From NCBI GenBank assembly GCA_903941145.1, contig CAJANQ010000158.1:1-9802 (forward strand): 9,802 nt of DNA, read 5' to 3'. Made by a program: the position numbers and the translations under genes. This stretch comes from an uncultured Actinomycetes bacterium. GTDB lineage: Bacteria > Actinomycetota > Acidimicrobiia > Acidimicrobiales > Microtrichaceae. Below are positions 1 through 7,575 of this stretch, piece after piece; the stretch's first letter is position 1, and each line of letters starts with the position of its first letter. The notes beneath the pieces are model-generated. The model saw nothing but the letters and a program-made list of their open reading frames with translations, was not told the DNA's origin and searched no databases.

Positions 1-1074
1 CAGGTGCGCCAGTGGGCCGGCGAGCGCAACGAGTGCTCCCGCCGAGACCGAGGTGAACCACACGATGGCCCGGGTGGCCCGACCGACCTCGTCGGCGAAC
101 GCCGACCAGTCGCCCGCCCTGGAGTGTCGGGTCAACGCCGGGAACGCCGTCGTCAGGACCGGGACGGCGAAGATCGAGTTCGGGAGCATGAAGAGCACGA
201 ACGCCAGCTGGTAGATCACGACGCCACCCTCGACGGCGTTCGAGAGGTAGAGCACCACCACGAGCAGGACCTGTGTGGCCGCCAGGAACCCCGCGGCCCA
301 GAGCCCCTGTCGAGCCAGCCGTCGGAGTACCGGGTCGCGGGGCGCCCAGTGAGGTCGAAGTCGCGTCCCGGTCCGGGCCAGCCCGATCACCGGCACGGCG
401 CAGAACGCGACCACGCCGAGCGTCGTGCCCAGTGCGAGGACCAGCTTCTCTGGCGTCGTCAGCACCAGCGACGGCTCGGCCCCACGACGCATCCAGCCGA
501 ACAGCAGGTAGCTGGCGATCACGACGACGTTGTTGACCGTCGGGGCGAACACCGGGATCCCAAAGATGCCCTTGGCGTTCAGCGTGGCCGTGGCCACGAG
601 GTTCGCCGCGTAGAAGACGATCTGCGGGAGGAAGAACCAGAGGAGGAACGTGCCCAGCTCGACCTGCGCGGCCCGCACGGACGGGTCGTCCACGCCGGCG
701 ACCAGCAGCCGCATGATGAGCGGCGCGGCCACCATCCCCGCCGCCACGACGGCCGCCAGCACCGCGCCGACCGCTCCGAGCACGATGCCGGCGGTGCGTT
801 CAGTCCCGTCAGGGCCGCGGTGGTCCACCGCCTCGACCATCACCGGCACCAGCACCGACTGCAGCACACCTGCGGCAAACAGCTCGAACAGGATGTTCGG
901 GACCGAGTTGGCCGACTGGTAGACGTTGCCCAGGTACGACGTGCCCAGCACCGCGGCGACCACGACCACTCGGGCGAACCCCGTGAGTCGGCTCACGACC
1001 GTCAGGACCGACATCCGCGCCGCAGCGCGGTTGCGGGCCGCGACGGCGCCCGGTACGGCTGCCGCGTCGGCCAT
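1..1074 (-). CDS. murJ: MurJ/MviN-type lipid II flippase (3' end outside window)
   Basis: Probable integral membrane flippase that moves the peptidoglycan precursor lipid II across the cytoplasmic membrane. The frame is open from the ATG at 1074 to the window edge, giving 358 residues; the family is usually about 500 or more, so roughly a third is missing. After a short Ala/Arg-rich cytoplasmic N-terminus comes the family's first-helix motif SRLTGFAR (28-35), then VPNILFELFAAGVLQSVLVP (58-77). Many hydrophobic helices follow, including about 261-278 and 284-297, with a MurJ-like VPVLTTAFPALTR stretch after residue 300. Arg29 and Arg35 match E. coli Arg18 and Arg24. The positions of E. coli Asp39, Arg52 and Arg270 appear as Asn50, Phe63 and a hydrophobic residue, by my hand alignment. 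The start overlaps the steB stop by one base (TGATG), which suggests translational coupling. Family assignment is secure; the flippase role is inferred from the family. Confidence 0.9.
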   Translation of the reverse strand, partial: MADAAAVPGAVAARNRAAARMSVLTVVSRLTGFARVVVVAAVLGTSYLGNVYQSANSVPNILFELFAAGVLQSVLVPVMVEAVDHRGPDGTERTAGIVLGAVGAVLAAVVAAGMVAAPLIMRLLVAGVDDPSVRAAQVELGTFLLWFFLPQIVFYAANLVATATLNAKGIFGIPVFAPTVNNVVVIASYLLFGWMRRGAEPSLVLTTPEKLVLALGTTLGVVAFCAVPVIGLARTGTRLRPHWAPRDPVLRRLARQGLWAAGFLAATQVLLVVVLYLSNAVEGGVVIYQLAFVLFMLPNSIFAVPVLTTAFPALTRHSRAGDWSAFADEVGRATRAIVWFTSVSAGALVALAGPLAHL

Positions 1075-2102
1075 CAGCGACCGGTCAGCGGGAAGGGCGC
1101 CGTCGCCCCCGGTCCGTTCCCGTAGTGGCCGACCGTGCCCGTGCCCTCCTGCTGGAGGGCGAGCACCATCGCGAGCCGGCCGAAGGCCTCTTCAAGGTCG
1201 TCGACCGTGCTGAGGCGGGACGCGAGCTCGTCGTCGGACCTGAGAGTGCCGAGCAGCGAGGCGTCGGGCACGGTCGTCGAGGACGGCACCCCGCCCTTGT
1301 CGCGGACCGGCGCGAGCTCCCCGACCGTGACGGTGGACGGCGCAGCCTGCGCCACGTCCTCCGCAAGGGTCACGACGGCCTCGTCGGCAGCAGCATCGAC
1401 CTCGGTCGACACCACCATCAAGTAGGTCGCGCCGACCACGTCGGGCAACGCAGCTCCCGCCGTTGCACCCGACGTGTCGAGCTTCACCAGCCCTAGATCG
1501 GCAAGGTCCCTGAGCTGCTGGCGGGCAGCGGCCACCTGGGTGAGGTCGGGCGAGGGCCCACCCGGCCGGGTCACTCCGCCGGTCGAGCCGGCCACCGGCG
1601 CGCTGAGCGTGGCGAGGGCATCACCGAGCTCGGCCAGCACCGCGTCCTGCAGCTCGGCCGCCGAACCACCCTTGAGTCCGAACTTGGACTTCACCTTGGC
1701 GACGAGCGCCTCGTCCTTCATCGCGAGAGCGGTCGTCAGCCGGATCGTGCCGGGACGCACGGCGTTCGCCGTCGCGAGCGCCTGCTCGGCCGCGGCCAGC
1801 GAGCCGCCAGGAACCCCGTCAGGGACGACGAGCACGACCGGTCGGCCGCTGAGCCGGCCGGGAAGCACCGGGCTCTGGGTGCCGACCAGCGTCTCGGCCG
1901 AGCCGTCGACCTGCTGGAGCTGCTTGCTCAGCGTGTCCAGCAGTGCACCACGGTCCTTGTAGCTGTTCTCCACTGCGTCGACCCGGTCCCTGAGCGTGTC
2001 GACGGTTGCGCGGTTGACGAACGACGCGCCCATCGTGACGCCCAGGCCGAGCGCCAGGAACACCGCCACCAGGCTCACGAGGTGGAACCTCAGGTTGATC
2101 AT
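1074..2102 (-). CDS. steB: SteB/MctB family envelope protein (DUF3186-type), partner of SteA
   Basis: A 342-residue single-pass membrane protein. The N-terminus MINLRFHLVSLVAVFLALGL is typical of the family, with one transmembrane helix at about 7-27. A predicted coiled coil follows at about 32-67 (TVDTLRDRVDAVENSYKDRG), then a long Ala/Val/Asp-rich domain expected outside the membrane and a C-terminal HYGNGPGATAPFP segment. The family is named two ways: MctB (Rv1698), proposed as a mycobacterial copper-efflux channel, and SteB, which works with SteA in daughter-cell separation in Corynebacterium. This copy has no cysteine and very few His or Met residues, and it follows steA directly, so I favour the cell-separation role. 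The ATG overlaps the steA stop by four bases (ATGA) and is preceded by GGAGG at 2112-2116 with a 9-nt spacer. Its stop overlaps the murJ start. Family call is strong; role is inferred from context. Confidence 0.88.
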   Translation of the reverse strand: MINLRFHLVSLVAVFLALGLGVTMGASFVNRATVDTLRDRVDAVENSYKDRGALLDTLSKQLQQVDGSAETLVGTQSPVLPGRLSGRPVVLVVPDGVPGGSLAAAEQALATANAVRPGTIRLTTALAMKDEALVAKVKSKFGLKGGSAAELQDAVLAELGDALATLSAPVAGSTGGVTRPGGPSPDLTQVAAARQQLRDLADLGLVKLDTSGATAGAALPDVVGATYLMVVSTEVDAAADEAVVTLAEDVAQAAPSTVTVGELAPVRDKGGVPSSTTVPDASLLGTLRSDDELASRLSTVDDLEEAFGRLAMVLALQQEGTGTVGHYGNGPGATAPFPLTGR

Positions 2103-3313
2103 GGGACAAAGCCTCCGAACAGGTCGGGCCCCGGAACGAGCGGCAGCACGGTTCCGGTGAGAAGGACCCAGTTGGCGCGGATCAGCAGCCGGATCGGCTC
2201 GCTGACCACGACGACGACGAACATGGCGAACAGGGCCGCTGCCACCAGCATGAGCAGGTCCCGCTTCCGGACCCGCCCCTGGTACAGCCGGCTCACGCCC
2301 TTGGCATCCACCAGGATCGGGCCGACCTTCATCCGCACGAGGACCGTCGACGCCATCCCGGCACGGCCTTTGTCGAGGAAGTCCACCATCGACGAGTGGG
2401 TCCCCACCGCGACGATCAGCTCGGCGCCCATCTCGTAGGCCATCAGCATGGCGATGTCCTCGGACGTGCCGGACGCCTTGAACAGGTGGTGCTCCAGACC
2501 CTCGTCCTCGAGCCGCTGCGCGCCCGGGGCGCGGCCGTCCCGGTAGGCGTGCACCACCAGCTGGGCCCCGCAGCGGAGCGCCTCCGGCGACACGGAGTCC
2601 ATGTCACCGATGATGACGTCCGGTGTCACGCCGACCTCGACGAGAGCGTCGGCCCCGCCGTCGACCCCGACCATCACCGGCTTCATCTCCCGGAGGTAGC
2701 CCGACTGCCGCAGGTGGGCCAGGTCCTCCTTGTAGTCGCTGCCGCGGACCACGATCAGGACGTGGCGGCCCCGCCAGTCGAGCCCCAGGTCGGGGATCTC
2801 CAGGTCGTCGTCGAGCAGGTCACGGTTGTGCTCGACGTACTCGACGGTGTTGTCGACGAACCGGTCGAGCTCCTCACCCATGCGGGCGCGGCTCTCGGCG
2901 TGGACCTCGAGCACCATCGCCTCGGTCTGCACCGTCCCGGTCGCCATGTCCTCGCCGTGGTGCCGCACGACGGCGCCGTTCACCTCGACGTTCTCGCCCT
3001 CGGCGAGGGCCGAGATGACCTCGGGGCCGAGCCCGTCGACCAGCGGGATTCCGGCGCGCAGCAGGAGCAGGGGGCCCTCGTTCGGGTAGCGGCCCGTCGT
3101 GGAGACCGCCGCGTTGAGCACGACCGCCGGCCGTGCAGCGACGAGCCCCTCGGCGGCGATCCGGTCCAGGTCCTCGTGGTCGATCACGGCCACGTCGCCA
3201 GGCTGGAGCCGGGTGACGAGCCGCTTGGTGCGGTGGTCGATCCTGGCCGGACCGGTGACGAACAGGTCGGCTTCGCCCGGGGCGTCGCCGCGCCGGCGGA
3301 AGATCCCAGTCAT
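2099..3313 (-). CDS. steA: SteA-like cell-separation protein with thiamin pyrophosphokinase-like domain
   Basis: A 404-residue protein of the SteA (Rv1697) family, which in Corynebacterium acts with SteB at the division site to promote septal peptidoglycan splitting. Residues 1-180 form an N-terminal domain (for example RLVTRLQPGDVAVIDHEDLD at 31-50). Residues about 182-345 resemble the thiamin pyrophosphokinase catalytic fold, with VGVDGGADAL (215-224), PDVIIGDMDSVS (231-242) and TSEDIAMLMA (283-292). A hydrophobic helix at about 353-371 anchors the C-terminus, leaving a tail of about 33 residues after it. A true thiamin pyrophosphokinase would be soluble and about 220 residues, so an enzymatic role is unlikely. 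The ATG at 3313 lies 15 nt after the recN stop, with a weak GGCGGGA ribosome site. Synteny recN-steA-steB matches other actinobacteria. Start choice is reasonable; family assignment is firm. Confidence 0.9.
   Translation of the reverse strand: MTGIFRRRGDAPGEADLFVTGPARIDHRTKRLVTRLQPGDVAVIDHEDLDRIAAEGLVAARPAVVLNAAVSTTGRYPNEGPLLLLRAGIPLVDGLGPEVISALAEGENVEVNGAVVRHHGEDMATGTVQTEAMVLEVHAESRARMGEELDRFVDNTVEYVEHNRDLLDDDLEIPDLGLDWRGRHVLIVVRGSDYKEDLAHLRQSGYLREMKPVMVGVDGGADALVEVGVTPDVIIGDMDSVSPEALRCGAQLVVHAYRDGRAPGAQRLEDEGLEHHLFKASGTSEDIAMLMAYEMGAELIVAVGTHSSMVDFLDKGRAGMASTVLVRMKVGPILVDAKGVSRLYQGRVRKRDLLMLVAAALFAMFVVVVVSEPIRLLIRANWVLLTGTVLPLVPGPDLFGGFVP
2112..2116 (-). promoter_or_regulatory. Ribosome binding site of steB inside the steA coding end
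   Basis: GGAGG lies 9 nt before the steB ATG, within the last codons of steA. With the ATGA overlap it supports coupled translation of the SteA/SteB pair at near-equal levels. Confidence 0.7.
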
Positions 3314-3328
3314 GTACGTCCCGCCATG

Positions 3329-4936
3329 TCAGCGCACCTTGGTCCGGCGTGCCGGGCCTCGGGACCCGGCGAGCAGCTCGAGTGCATGCTCGCGGGCCGC
3401 GGTGCTGTCGGGCGAACCGGAGAGCATGCGCGAGAGCTCGACCACACGTGCGTCCTCGTCGAGTGCGGTCACGGTGGTCGCCGTGGTGGCGCCGTCCGTG
3501 TGCTTGGCGACCTGCACCTGCTGGTCGGCGAACGCCGCGACCTGCGCCAGGTGGGTCACCACCACCACCTGGCGGTCGGTCGCAAGACCGGCGAGCGCGG
3601 CACCGACGGCGTTCGCCGTGGCACCGCCGATCCCCGCGTCGACCTCGTCGAAGACCATGGTGCCGGGCCCGCCAGACAGGACCAGGCGGAGCGCCAGCAT
3701 CACGCGGCTCAGCTCGCCCCCCGACGCGACCTTGGCCAGACCGGCGAGCGGGGCCCCCGGGTTGGCGGCGAGGAGGAACTCGACGTGGTCGCCGGCGCCG
3801 GCAAGTTCGCCGTCGACGACCGTCACCTCGACCCGCGCGTCGGGCAGCGCCAGGGACGCAAGGTGCTCCCCCACTGCGGCGCCCAGCTGTGGGGCGGCAG
3901 CACGACGAGCGGCCCCCACCTCCGCTGCGACCCGTTCAAGGTCGGACCGCGCCGCTGCCAGCTGGGTGCGCACCGCGTCGGCCGAGGCGTCGACCGACGA
4001 CAGCTCCTCGAGACGGATCCGTGCCGTGTCCAAGAACGCCAGGACCTCGGAGAGGTGCTCGCCGTACTTGCGCCGCAGCTGGACGAGCGCCTGGCGCCGG
4101 GCCCGCACCGCGGCGAGCCGCTCGTCGTCGGGCTCGATCGAGTCGGACAACGACCGGAGCTCGGCCACCGCGTCGGACAGCTCGACGTCGACCGCCTGCA
4201 GCCGGTCGGCCACCTCCCGGAACGGCTCACGGTCCCGGAGCGCACCGACCGCCCGGGCCAGCTGCTCAAGGGCAGCACCGTCGTCGGCCAGGTACGCAAG
4301 CGCCGTCGCTCCGGCGTCTCGGTGGCCGACCGCTCCGGCGAGCAGGTCCTCCTCGGCCTCGAGCCGCTCCTCCTCGTCGGCCTCAGGCGCCAGCTGTTCG
4401 ATCTCCTCGACCTGGTACCGCAGGTAGTCCGCCTCCCGGGCGAGCGACGGACCGTCGCCGGTCAGGTGCTCCAGCCTGTCCGACAGCTCGGCCACACGGT
4501 CGCGGGCTGCTTTGAGGGGTGCGGTGTCGATGCCGGCGAACCGGTCGAGCGCAGCGCGTTGGTGGCGGGAGGACAAGAGGGCCTGCTGACCGTGCTGCCC
4601 GTGCACCTCCACGGCCCGTCCCATCAGCTCGCCCAGCGCGGCAGCGGTGCTGAGCTCCCCGTTCACGTAGGCCCGTGACCGGCCCGACGACGGGACGACC
4701 CGACGAACGACGAACTCCTCGCCGTCAAGCTCGAGGAGCGCCTCGACGACAGCCTCGTCGGTGCCGGGCCGGACCCGGCCGGGGTCGGTCCGCCCACCAG
4801 CGAGAAGGTCCAGGGCCTCGACGATCATCGTCTTGCCGGCGCCAGTCTCACCCGTCAGGGCGACCAGCCCCTCGGCGAGCGGGATACGGGCCTCGGGGAT
4901 CACCCCCAGGTTCCGGACGGCAAGTTCCACCAACAT
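3329..4936 (-). CDS. recN: DNA repair protein RecN
   Basis: An SMC-like ATPase that acts early in recombinational repair of DNA double-strand breaks. The 535 residues show the expected split ABC ATPase. Walker A is GETGAGKT (29-36), and the RecN-specific VHGQHGQQALL is at 111-121. A coiled-coil middle region rich in Glu/Arg/Leu runs at about 142-345 with the KYG motif at 290-292. The ABC signature ASGGELSR is at 404-411, Walker B MVFDEVDAGIGG at 427-438, and the H-loop THLAQVAA at 461-468. Length is at the short end for RecN (about 550-590 is common). The ATG start gives the canonical opening MLVELAVRNLGVI. It lies 44 nt after the nadK stop with no strong ribosome site, and I could not see a LexA/SOS box in that gap. 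It probably shares the operon transcript. Confidence 0.96.
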   Translation of the reverse strand: MLVELAVRNLGVIPEARIPLAEGLVALTGETGAGKTMIVEALDLLAGGRTDPGRVRPGTDEAVVEALLELDGEEFVVRRVVPSSGRSRAYVNGELSTAAALGELMGRAVEVHGQHGQQALLSSRHQRAALDRFAGIDTAPLKAARDRVAELSDRLEHLTGDGPSLAREADYLRYQVEEIEQLAPEADEEERLEAEEDLLAGAVGHRDAGATALAYLADDGAALEQLARAVGALRDREPFREVADRLQAVDVELSDAVAELRSLSDSIEPDDERLAAVRARRQALVQLRRKYGEHLSEVLAFLDTARIRLEELSSVDASADAVRTQLAAARSDLERVAAEVGAARRAAAPQLGAAVGEHLASLALPDARVEVTVVDGELAGAGDHVEFLLAANPGAPLAGLAKVASGGELSRVMLALRLVLSGGPGTMVFDEVDAGIGGATANAVGAALAGLATDRQVVVVTHLAQVAAFADQQVQVAKHTDGATTATTVTALDEDARVVELSRMLSGSPDSTAAREHALELLAGSRGPARRTKVR

Positions 4937-4980
4937 CTGCGTCGAGCGTAGAGGACGGCACCCACACCCGACGGGGCAGG

Positions 4981-5829
4981 TCAGCGCTCGGACAGGCCGA
5001 ACTTCTGGCGCAGCACCGAGTGGAAGTCGCTCGTCCCGAACGTCACAAGCCGTGCCGGACGCTGGCCCCCGGAGCAGACGACCTGGTCCCCAGGCTGCAG
5101 CGGGGCAGTTCCCCGACCGTCGACGGAGAGGCCGGCGGTCCGACCCCCGGCCACGGTGACCCGCACCTCGCAGTCGGGGCGGAGCACCATCGTGCGGTCG
5201 AACAGCATGTGGGGCGCCACCGGCGCCAGCAGCACCGCACGGTGCTCCGGGTCGACGATGGGCCCTCGGACGGAGAACGAGTAGGCGGTCGACCCGGTCG
5301 GCGTGGCCAGGACCAGCCCGTCGGCGACGTACGACGTGAAGGGCCGGCCGTCGAGCTCGACCTCGAGGCGAACGGTGTGCCCGGGCTCCGACTTCTCGAC
5401 CACCGCCTCGTTGAGCGCCCGCAGGCGCACTGGGTCGGACCCGGCGCGGCGGACCTCGACGTCGAGCCGCATCCGCTCCTGGATCGAGTACGAGCCAGAG
5501 AGGAACCGCTTGACCGCCATCCGCATCCCGCCGGGTTCGACCTCGGTCAGGTAGCCCAGCTGGCCCAGGTTGACGCCGAGCACCGGTACGTCCTCGTCGG
5601 CCGCGAGCTCCACCGCTCGGAGCATCGTGCCGTCGCCGCCCAGGCTCATGACCACGTCGGCGCCCACTGCGAGCTCCTCGGCATGCACCGCCAGGTCGGG
5701 CCGGCCAACCAGCGCCGCGTCCTCAGGCAGCAGGCGGGTCTCGTGGCCACGGTCGGCCAGCCAGTCGAGGACGTCGTCGGCAATGGCGGCGCCGCGCTCC
5801 TGGTGCAGGACGAACACGAAACAGCTCAC
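4981..5829 (-). CDS. nadK: NAD kinase (ATP/polyphosphate-dependent)
   Basis: Phosphorylates NAD to NADP in the cytosol, supplying the cofactor for biosynthetic reduction. The 282 residues contain the family's nucleotide motif GGDGT (64-68), NLGQLGYL (87-94), ALNEAVVEK (138-146), the NAD-binding segment DGLVLATPTGSTAYSFSVRG (170-189) and APVAPHMLFDR (202-212). Length is normal for bacterial NAD kinases. The start is GTG at 5829, overlapping the tlyA stop by four bases (GTGA). It is preceded by AGAGG at 5837-5841 with a 7-nt spacer, which supports this start. The neighbour order tlyA-nadK-recN is a classic bacterial, especially actinobacterial, cluster. Confidence 0.97.
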   Translation of the reverse strand: MSCFVFVLHQERGAAIADDVLDWLADRGHETRLLPEDAALVGRPDLAVHAEELAVGADVVMSLGGDGTMLRAVELAADEDVPVLGVNLGQLGYLTEVEPGGMRMAVKRFLSGSYSIQERMRLDVEVRRAGSDPVRLRALNEAVVEKSEPGHTVRLEVELDGRPFTSYVADGLVLATPTGSTAYSFSVRGPIVDPEHRAVLLAPVAPHMLFDRTMVLRPDCEVRVTVAGGRTAGLSVDGRGTAPLQPGDQVVCSGGQRPARLVTFGTSDFHSVLRQKFGLSER

Positions 5830-6659
5830 AGCTCTACCTCTGCAGGACGGGCAGCATTCTCGGGCTGGTGCGCTGCGGTCGCAGCGGCCACGGCGGCGTC
5901 GAGGAGCACGGACCCACCGGTGGAGTGGGCGCCCCTGACCAGGTGGAGGAGGAACTCGACGTTCCCGTCGCCCCCGGTGATGGGTGACGGCACGCAGCCC
6001 TGGACACCGGCGCCCGCCGCCACGGCGGACTCGGCGACCTGGTCCAGCACGGTCCTCCAGAGCACCGGGTCGGTCACCACGCCACGTCCCTTCGATGCGT
6101 CCTCTCGGCCGACCTCGAACTGCGGCTTGACCAGCAGGACCAGGAACCCGCCGTCGCGGCAGCAGCCGACCAGGTTGGGCATCACGGTGCGCAACGAGAT
6201 GAACGACAGGTCGGCCACCACCGCGTCGAACAGCCCAAAGTCCTCGGGTGTCACGTGGCGCAGATTGGTCCGCTCCACGACCCTCACCCGGGCGTCGCCC
6301 CGCACCACCTCGTGGAGCTGGCCGTGGCCGACGTCGAGCGCTGTCACGGCCCTCGCCCCGTTCTGGAGGAGGCAGTCCGTGAACCCGCCGGTGGATGCGC
6401 CGGCGTCAAGGACCACCAGGCCGGCCGGGTCCAGGTCGAACGCCTCGAGAGCACCCAAGAGCTTGTCGCCACCGCGGCTCACGAAGCGCGGCTTCTCCCC
6501 CGCCAGCACCACGGGCTCACCGGCGTCGACCATCCGGGCGGGCTTGAGCGCCACCGACCCGCCGACGAGCACCTTGCCGTCCTCGACCAGCCGGCGCGCG
6601 AGGGTGCGGCTCTCGACCAGGCCCCGACGGACCATCTCTGCGTCAAGACGTCGGCGCAC
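5826..6659 (-). CDS. tlyA: TlyA family rRNA (cytidine-2'-O)-methyltransferase
   Basis: Predicted SAM-dependent 2'-O-methyltransferase; M. tuberculosis TlyA modifies C1409 of 16S and C1920 of 23S rRNA and this determines capreomycin sensitivity. The 277 residues begin with an S4 RNA-binding domain (about 3-55), then an FtsJ/RrmJ-like methyltransferase domain with SAM motif DAGASTGGFTDCLL (85-98). The catalytic tetrad seen in TlyA appears as Lys66, Asp150, Lys178 and Glu235 (in RGGDK, ADLSF, LVKPQF and GNVEFLLHL). The interdomain linker that is RAWV in M. tuberculosis reads PRFV at 57-60. The C-terminus carries about 35 Ala-rich residues after the domain. The start is GTG, 4 nt after the HAD stop with a poor ribosome site, so coupling to the upstream gene is likely; the S4 domain would be cut by a later start. 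Confidence 0.95.
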   Translation of the reverse strand: MRRRLDAEMVRRGLVESRTLARRLVEDGKVLVGGSVALKPARMVDAGEPVVLAGEKPRFVSRGGDKLLGALEAFDLDPAGLVVLDAGASTGGFTDCLLQNGARAVTALDVGHGQLHEVVRGDARVRVVERTNLRHVTPEDFGLFDAVVADLSFISLRTVMPNLVGCCRDGGFLVLLVKPQFEVGREDASKGRGVVTDPVLWRTVLDQVAESAVAAGAGVQGCVPSPITGGDGNVEFLLHLVRGAHSTGGSVLLDAAVAAATAAHQPENAARPAEVEL

Positions 6660-6663
6660 GCGC

Positions 6664-7449
6664 TCAGGCTACCGACAGGACCGTCGCCACCAAGGACGCC
6701 AGGTCGTCGGCCACCCAGTCCGGCGACGGCTCGACCGGCAGGTCGGCGGCCGTCGTGATGCCGCTGAGCACGAGCCCGAACTTGGCACCGAGCTCGACCG
6801 ACAGTCCTCCGTCGGTGTCAGGGCGGTCGCCCACCACCACGTCGACCGTTCCGAAGCGGGACTCGATGAGTCGCGCCATTGCGCCGTGCGGCTTGCCCGC
6901 CACCTCAGGAGCGACGCCGGACGCGACGGACAACGCGGCGACGAGCGCACCGTTGCCCGGGAGCAGGCGTGCACCGAACGGGCCACTGGTGGGAAAGGTT
7001 GCGTCGTCGTTCGTCGCCACGAACCGAGCACCGGACCTGATGGCGTCTGCCGCCATACCGACCCGTGACCGGTCCCACTCGCTGCAGGCACCGACCACGA
7101 CTGCGTCGACGTCGGCGATTCGGGCGCCGTCGGGAAGGCCGAACACGTCGACCACCTCGAGACCGGTTCCACGGAGCACGTCGCCGAGCGTCGGGTCGCC
7201 GAGCACCAGCACGCGCTCACCGGGCCGGCAGCACGACGCTGCGGCCTCGGCCGACGTCAGCACCGGAAAGTCGGTCACTCCAAGGCGGTCGAGGGCGGCC
7301 CGCTTGTGCGCCGGCGACTGGGCCCAGTTGGTGCAGGCCACGACCCGTTGCCCGGCGTGAAGCAGTGCGTCAACGGCCTGTGCCGCTCCCGGCACCAGCT
7401 GGTCGCCGCGCCAGACCACTCCGTCCAGGTCCAGGACCCACGTTCCCAT
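6664..7449 (-). CDS. HAD-IIA (NagD-like) family phosphatase
   Basis: A 261-residue HAD-superfamily hydrolase of the NagD/phosphoglycolate phosphatase group, probably removing phosphate from a small cytosolic metabolite. Motif I is DLDG (7-10; nucleophile Asp7, acid Asp9), motif II is TN at 40-41, the motif III lysine lies in GKPHGA (Lys186), and motif IV is GDRPDTD (207-213). The cap region holds ATNDDATFPTSGPFGA (145-160), typical of this subfamily. The syntenic M. tuberculosis gene Rv1692 was reported as a glycerol-3-phosphate phosphatase; substrate transfer to this copy is inference only, and that protein is longer. The reading frame stays open far upstream as an antisense shadow of the aldolase gene. 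The ATG at 7449 with AAGGG at 7457-7461 (7-nt spacer) and the usual family N-terminus fixes the true start. It is the first gene of the leftward operon. Confidence 0.92.
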   Translation of the reverse strand: MGTWVLDLDGVVWRGDQLVPGAAQAVDALLHAGQRVVACTNWAQSPAHKRAALDRLGVTDFPVLTSAEAAASCCRPGERVLVLGDPTLGDVLRGTGLEVVDVFGLPDGARIADVDAVVVGACSEWDRSRVGMAADAIRSGARFVATNDDATFPTSGPFGARLLPGNGALVAALSVASGVAPEVAGKPHGAMARLIESRFGTVDVVVGDRPDTDGGLSVELGAKFGLVLSGITTAADLPVEPSPDWVADDLASLVATVLSVA

Positions 7450-7575
7450 GCGGCCACCCTTGCACACCGGAACGTGACCGATTGAGTGGTTTCCCGGCCC
7501 CGCACGGCTACCCTGAGCGCCGCTATCCGAGCCCGGCGGAACGCCGCCGCGCCAACGACGTCGCAAGGAGCAACG
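7450..7575. promoter_or_regulatory. Divergent intergenic region between operon and aldolase gene
   Basis: This 126-bp gap lies between two divergent genes and must hold the promoter of the aldolase, and probably that of the leftward operon. On the plus strand TACCCT at 7509-7514 fits an actinobacterial -10 (TAnnnT). The only nearby -35 candidates are weak: TGGTTT at 7486-7491 with 17-bp spacing, or TTGAGT at 7482-7487 with 21-bp spacing. On the minus strand I found no convincing -10/-35 pair. No clear operator palindrome was seen. Confidence 0.5.
7565..7570 (+). promoter_or_regulatory. Ribosome binding site of the aldolase gene
   Basis: AAGGAG sits five bases before the GTG at 7576. It selects this GTG over an in-frame upstream start at 7486 and the in-frame ATG at 7588. 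The resulting N-terminus also matches the family length. Confidence 0.85.

Noticed and set aside
2099..3313. SteA as a genuine thiamin pyrophosphokinase
   Set aside because: It has the GDMDS-like motif but also a long N-terminal domain and a C-terminal membrane helix, and sits beside steB, which fits the SteA family and not a soluble thiamin enzyme.
4937..4980. Possible LexA/SOS box or own promoter before recN
   Set aside because: The 44-bp gap has no GAAC-N-GTTC-type palindrome and no clear -10/-35 pair. RecN is more simply read from the operon transcript.
2396..7068. Very long open frames on the plus strand (2396-4678, 760 codons; 4675-7068, 797 codons)
   Set aside because: They lie antisense to steA, recN, nadK, tlyA and the HAD gene, all with clear family motifs. 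Their translations are Arg/Gly/His/Pro-rich with no recognisable motif, as expected for shadow frames in GC-rich DNA.
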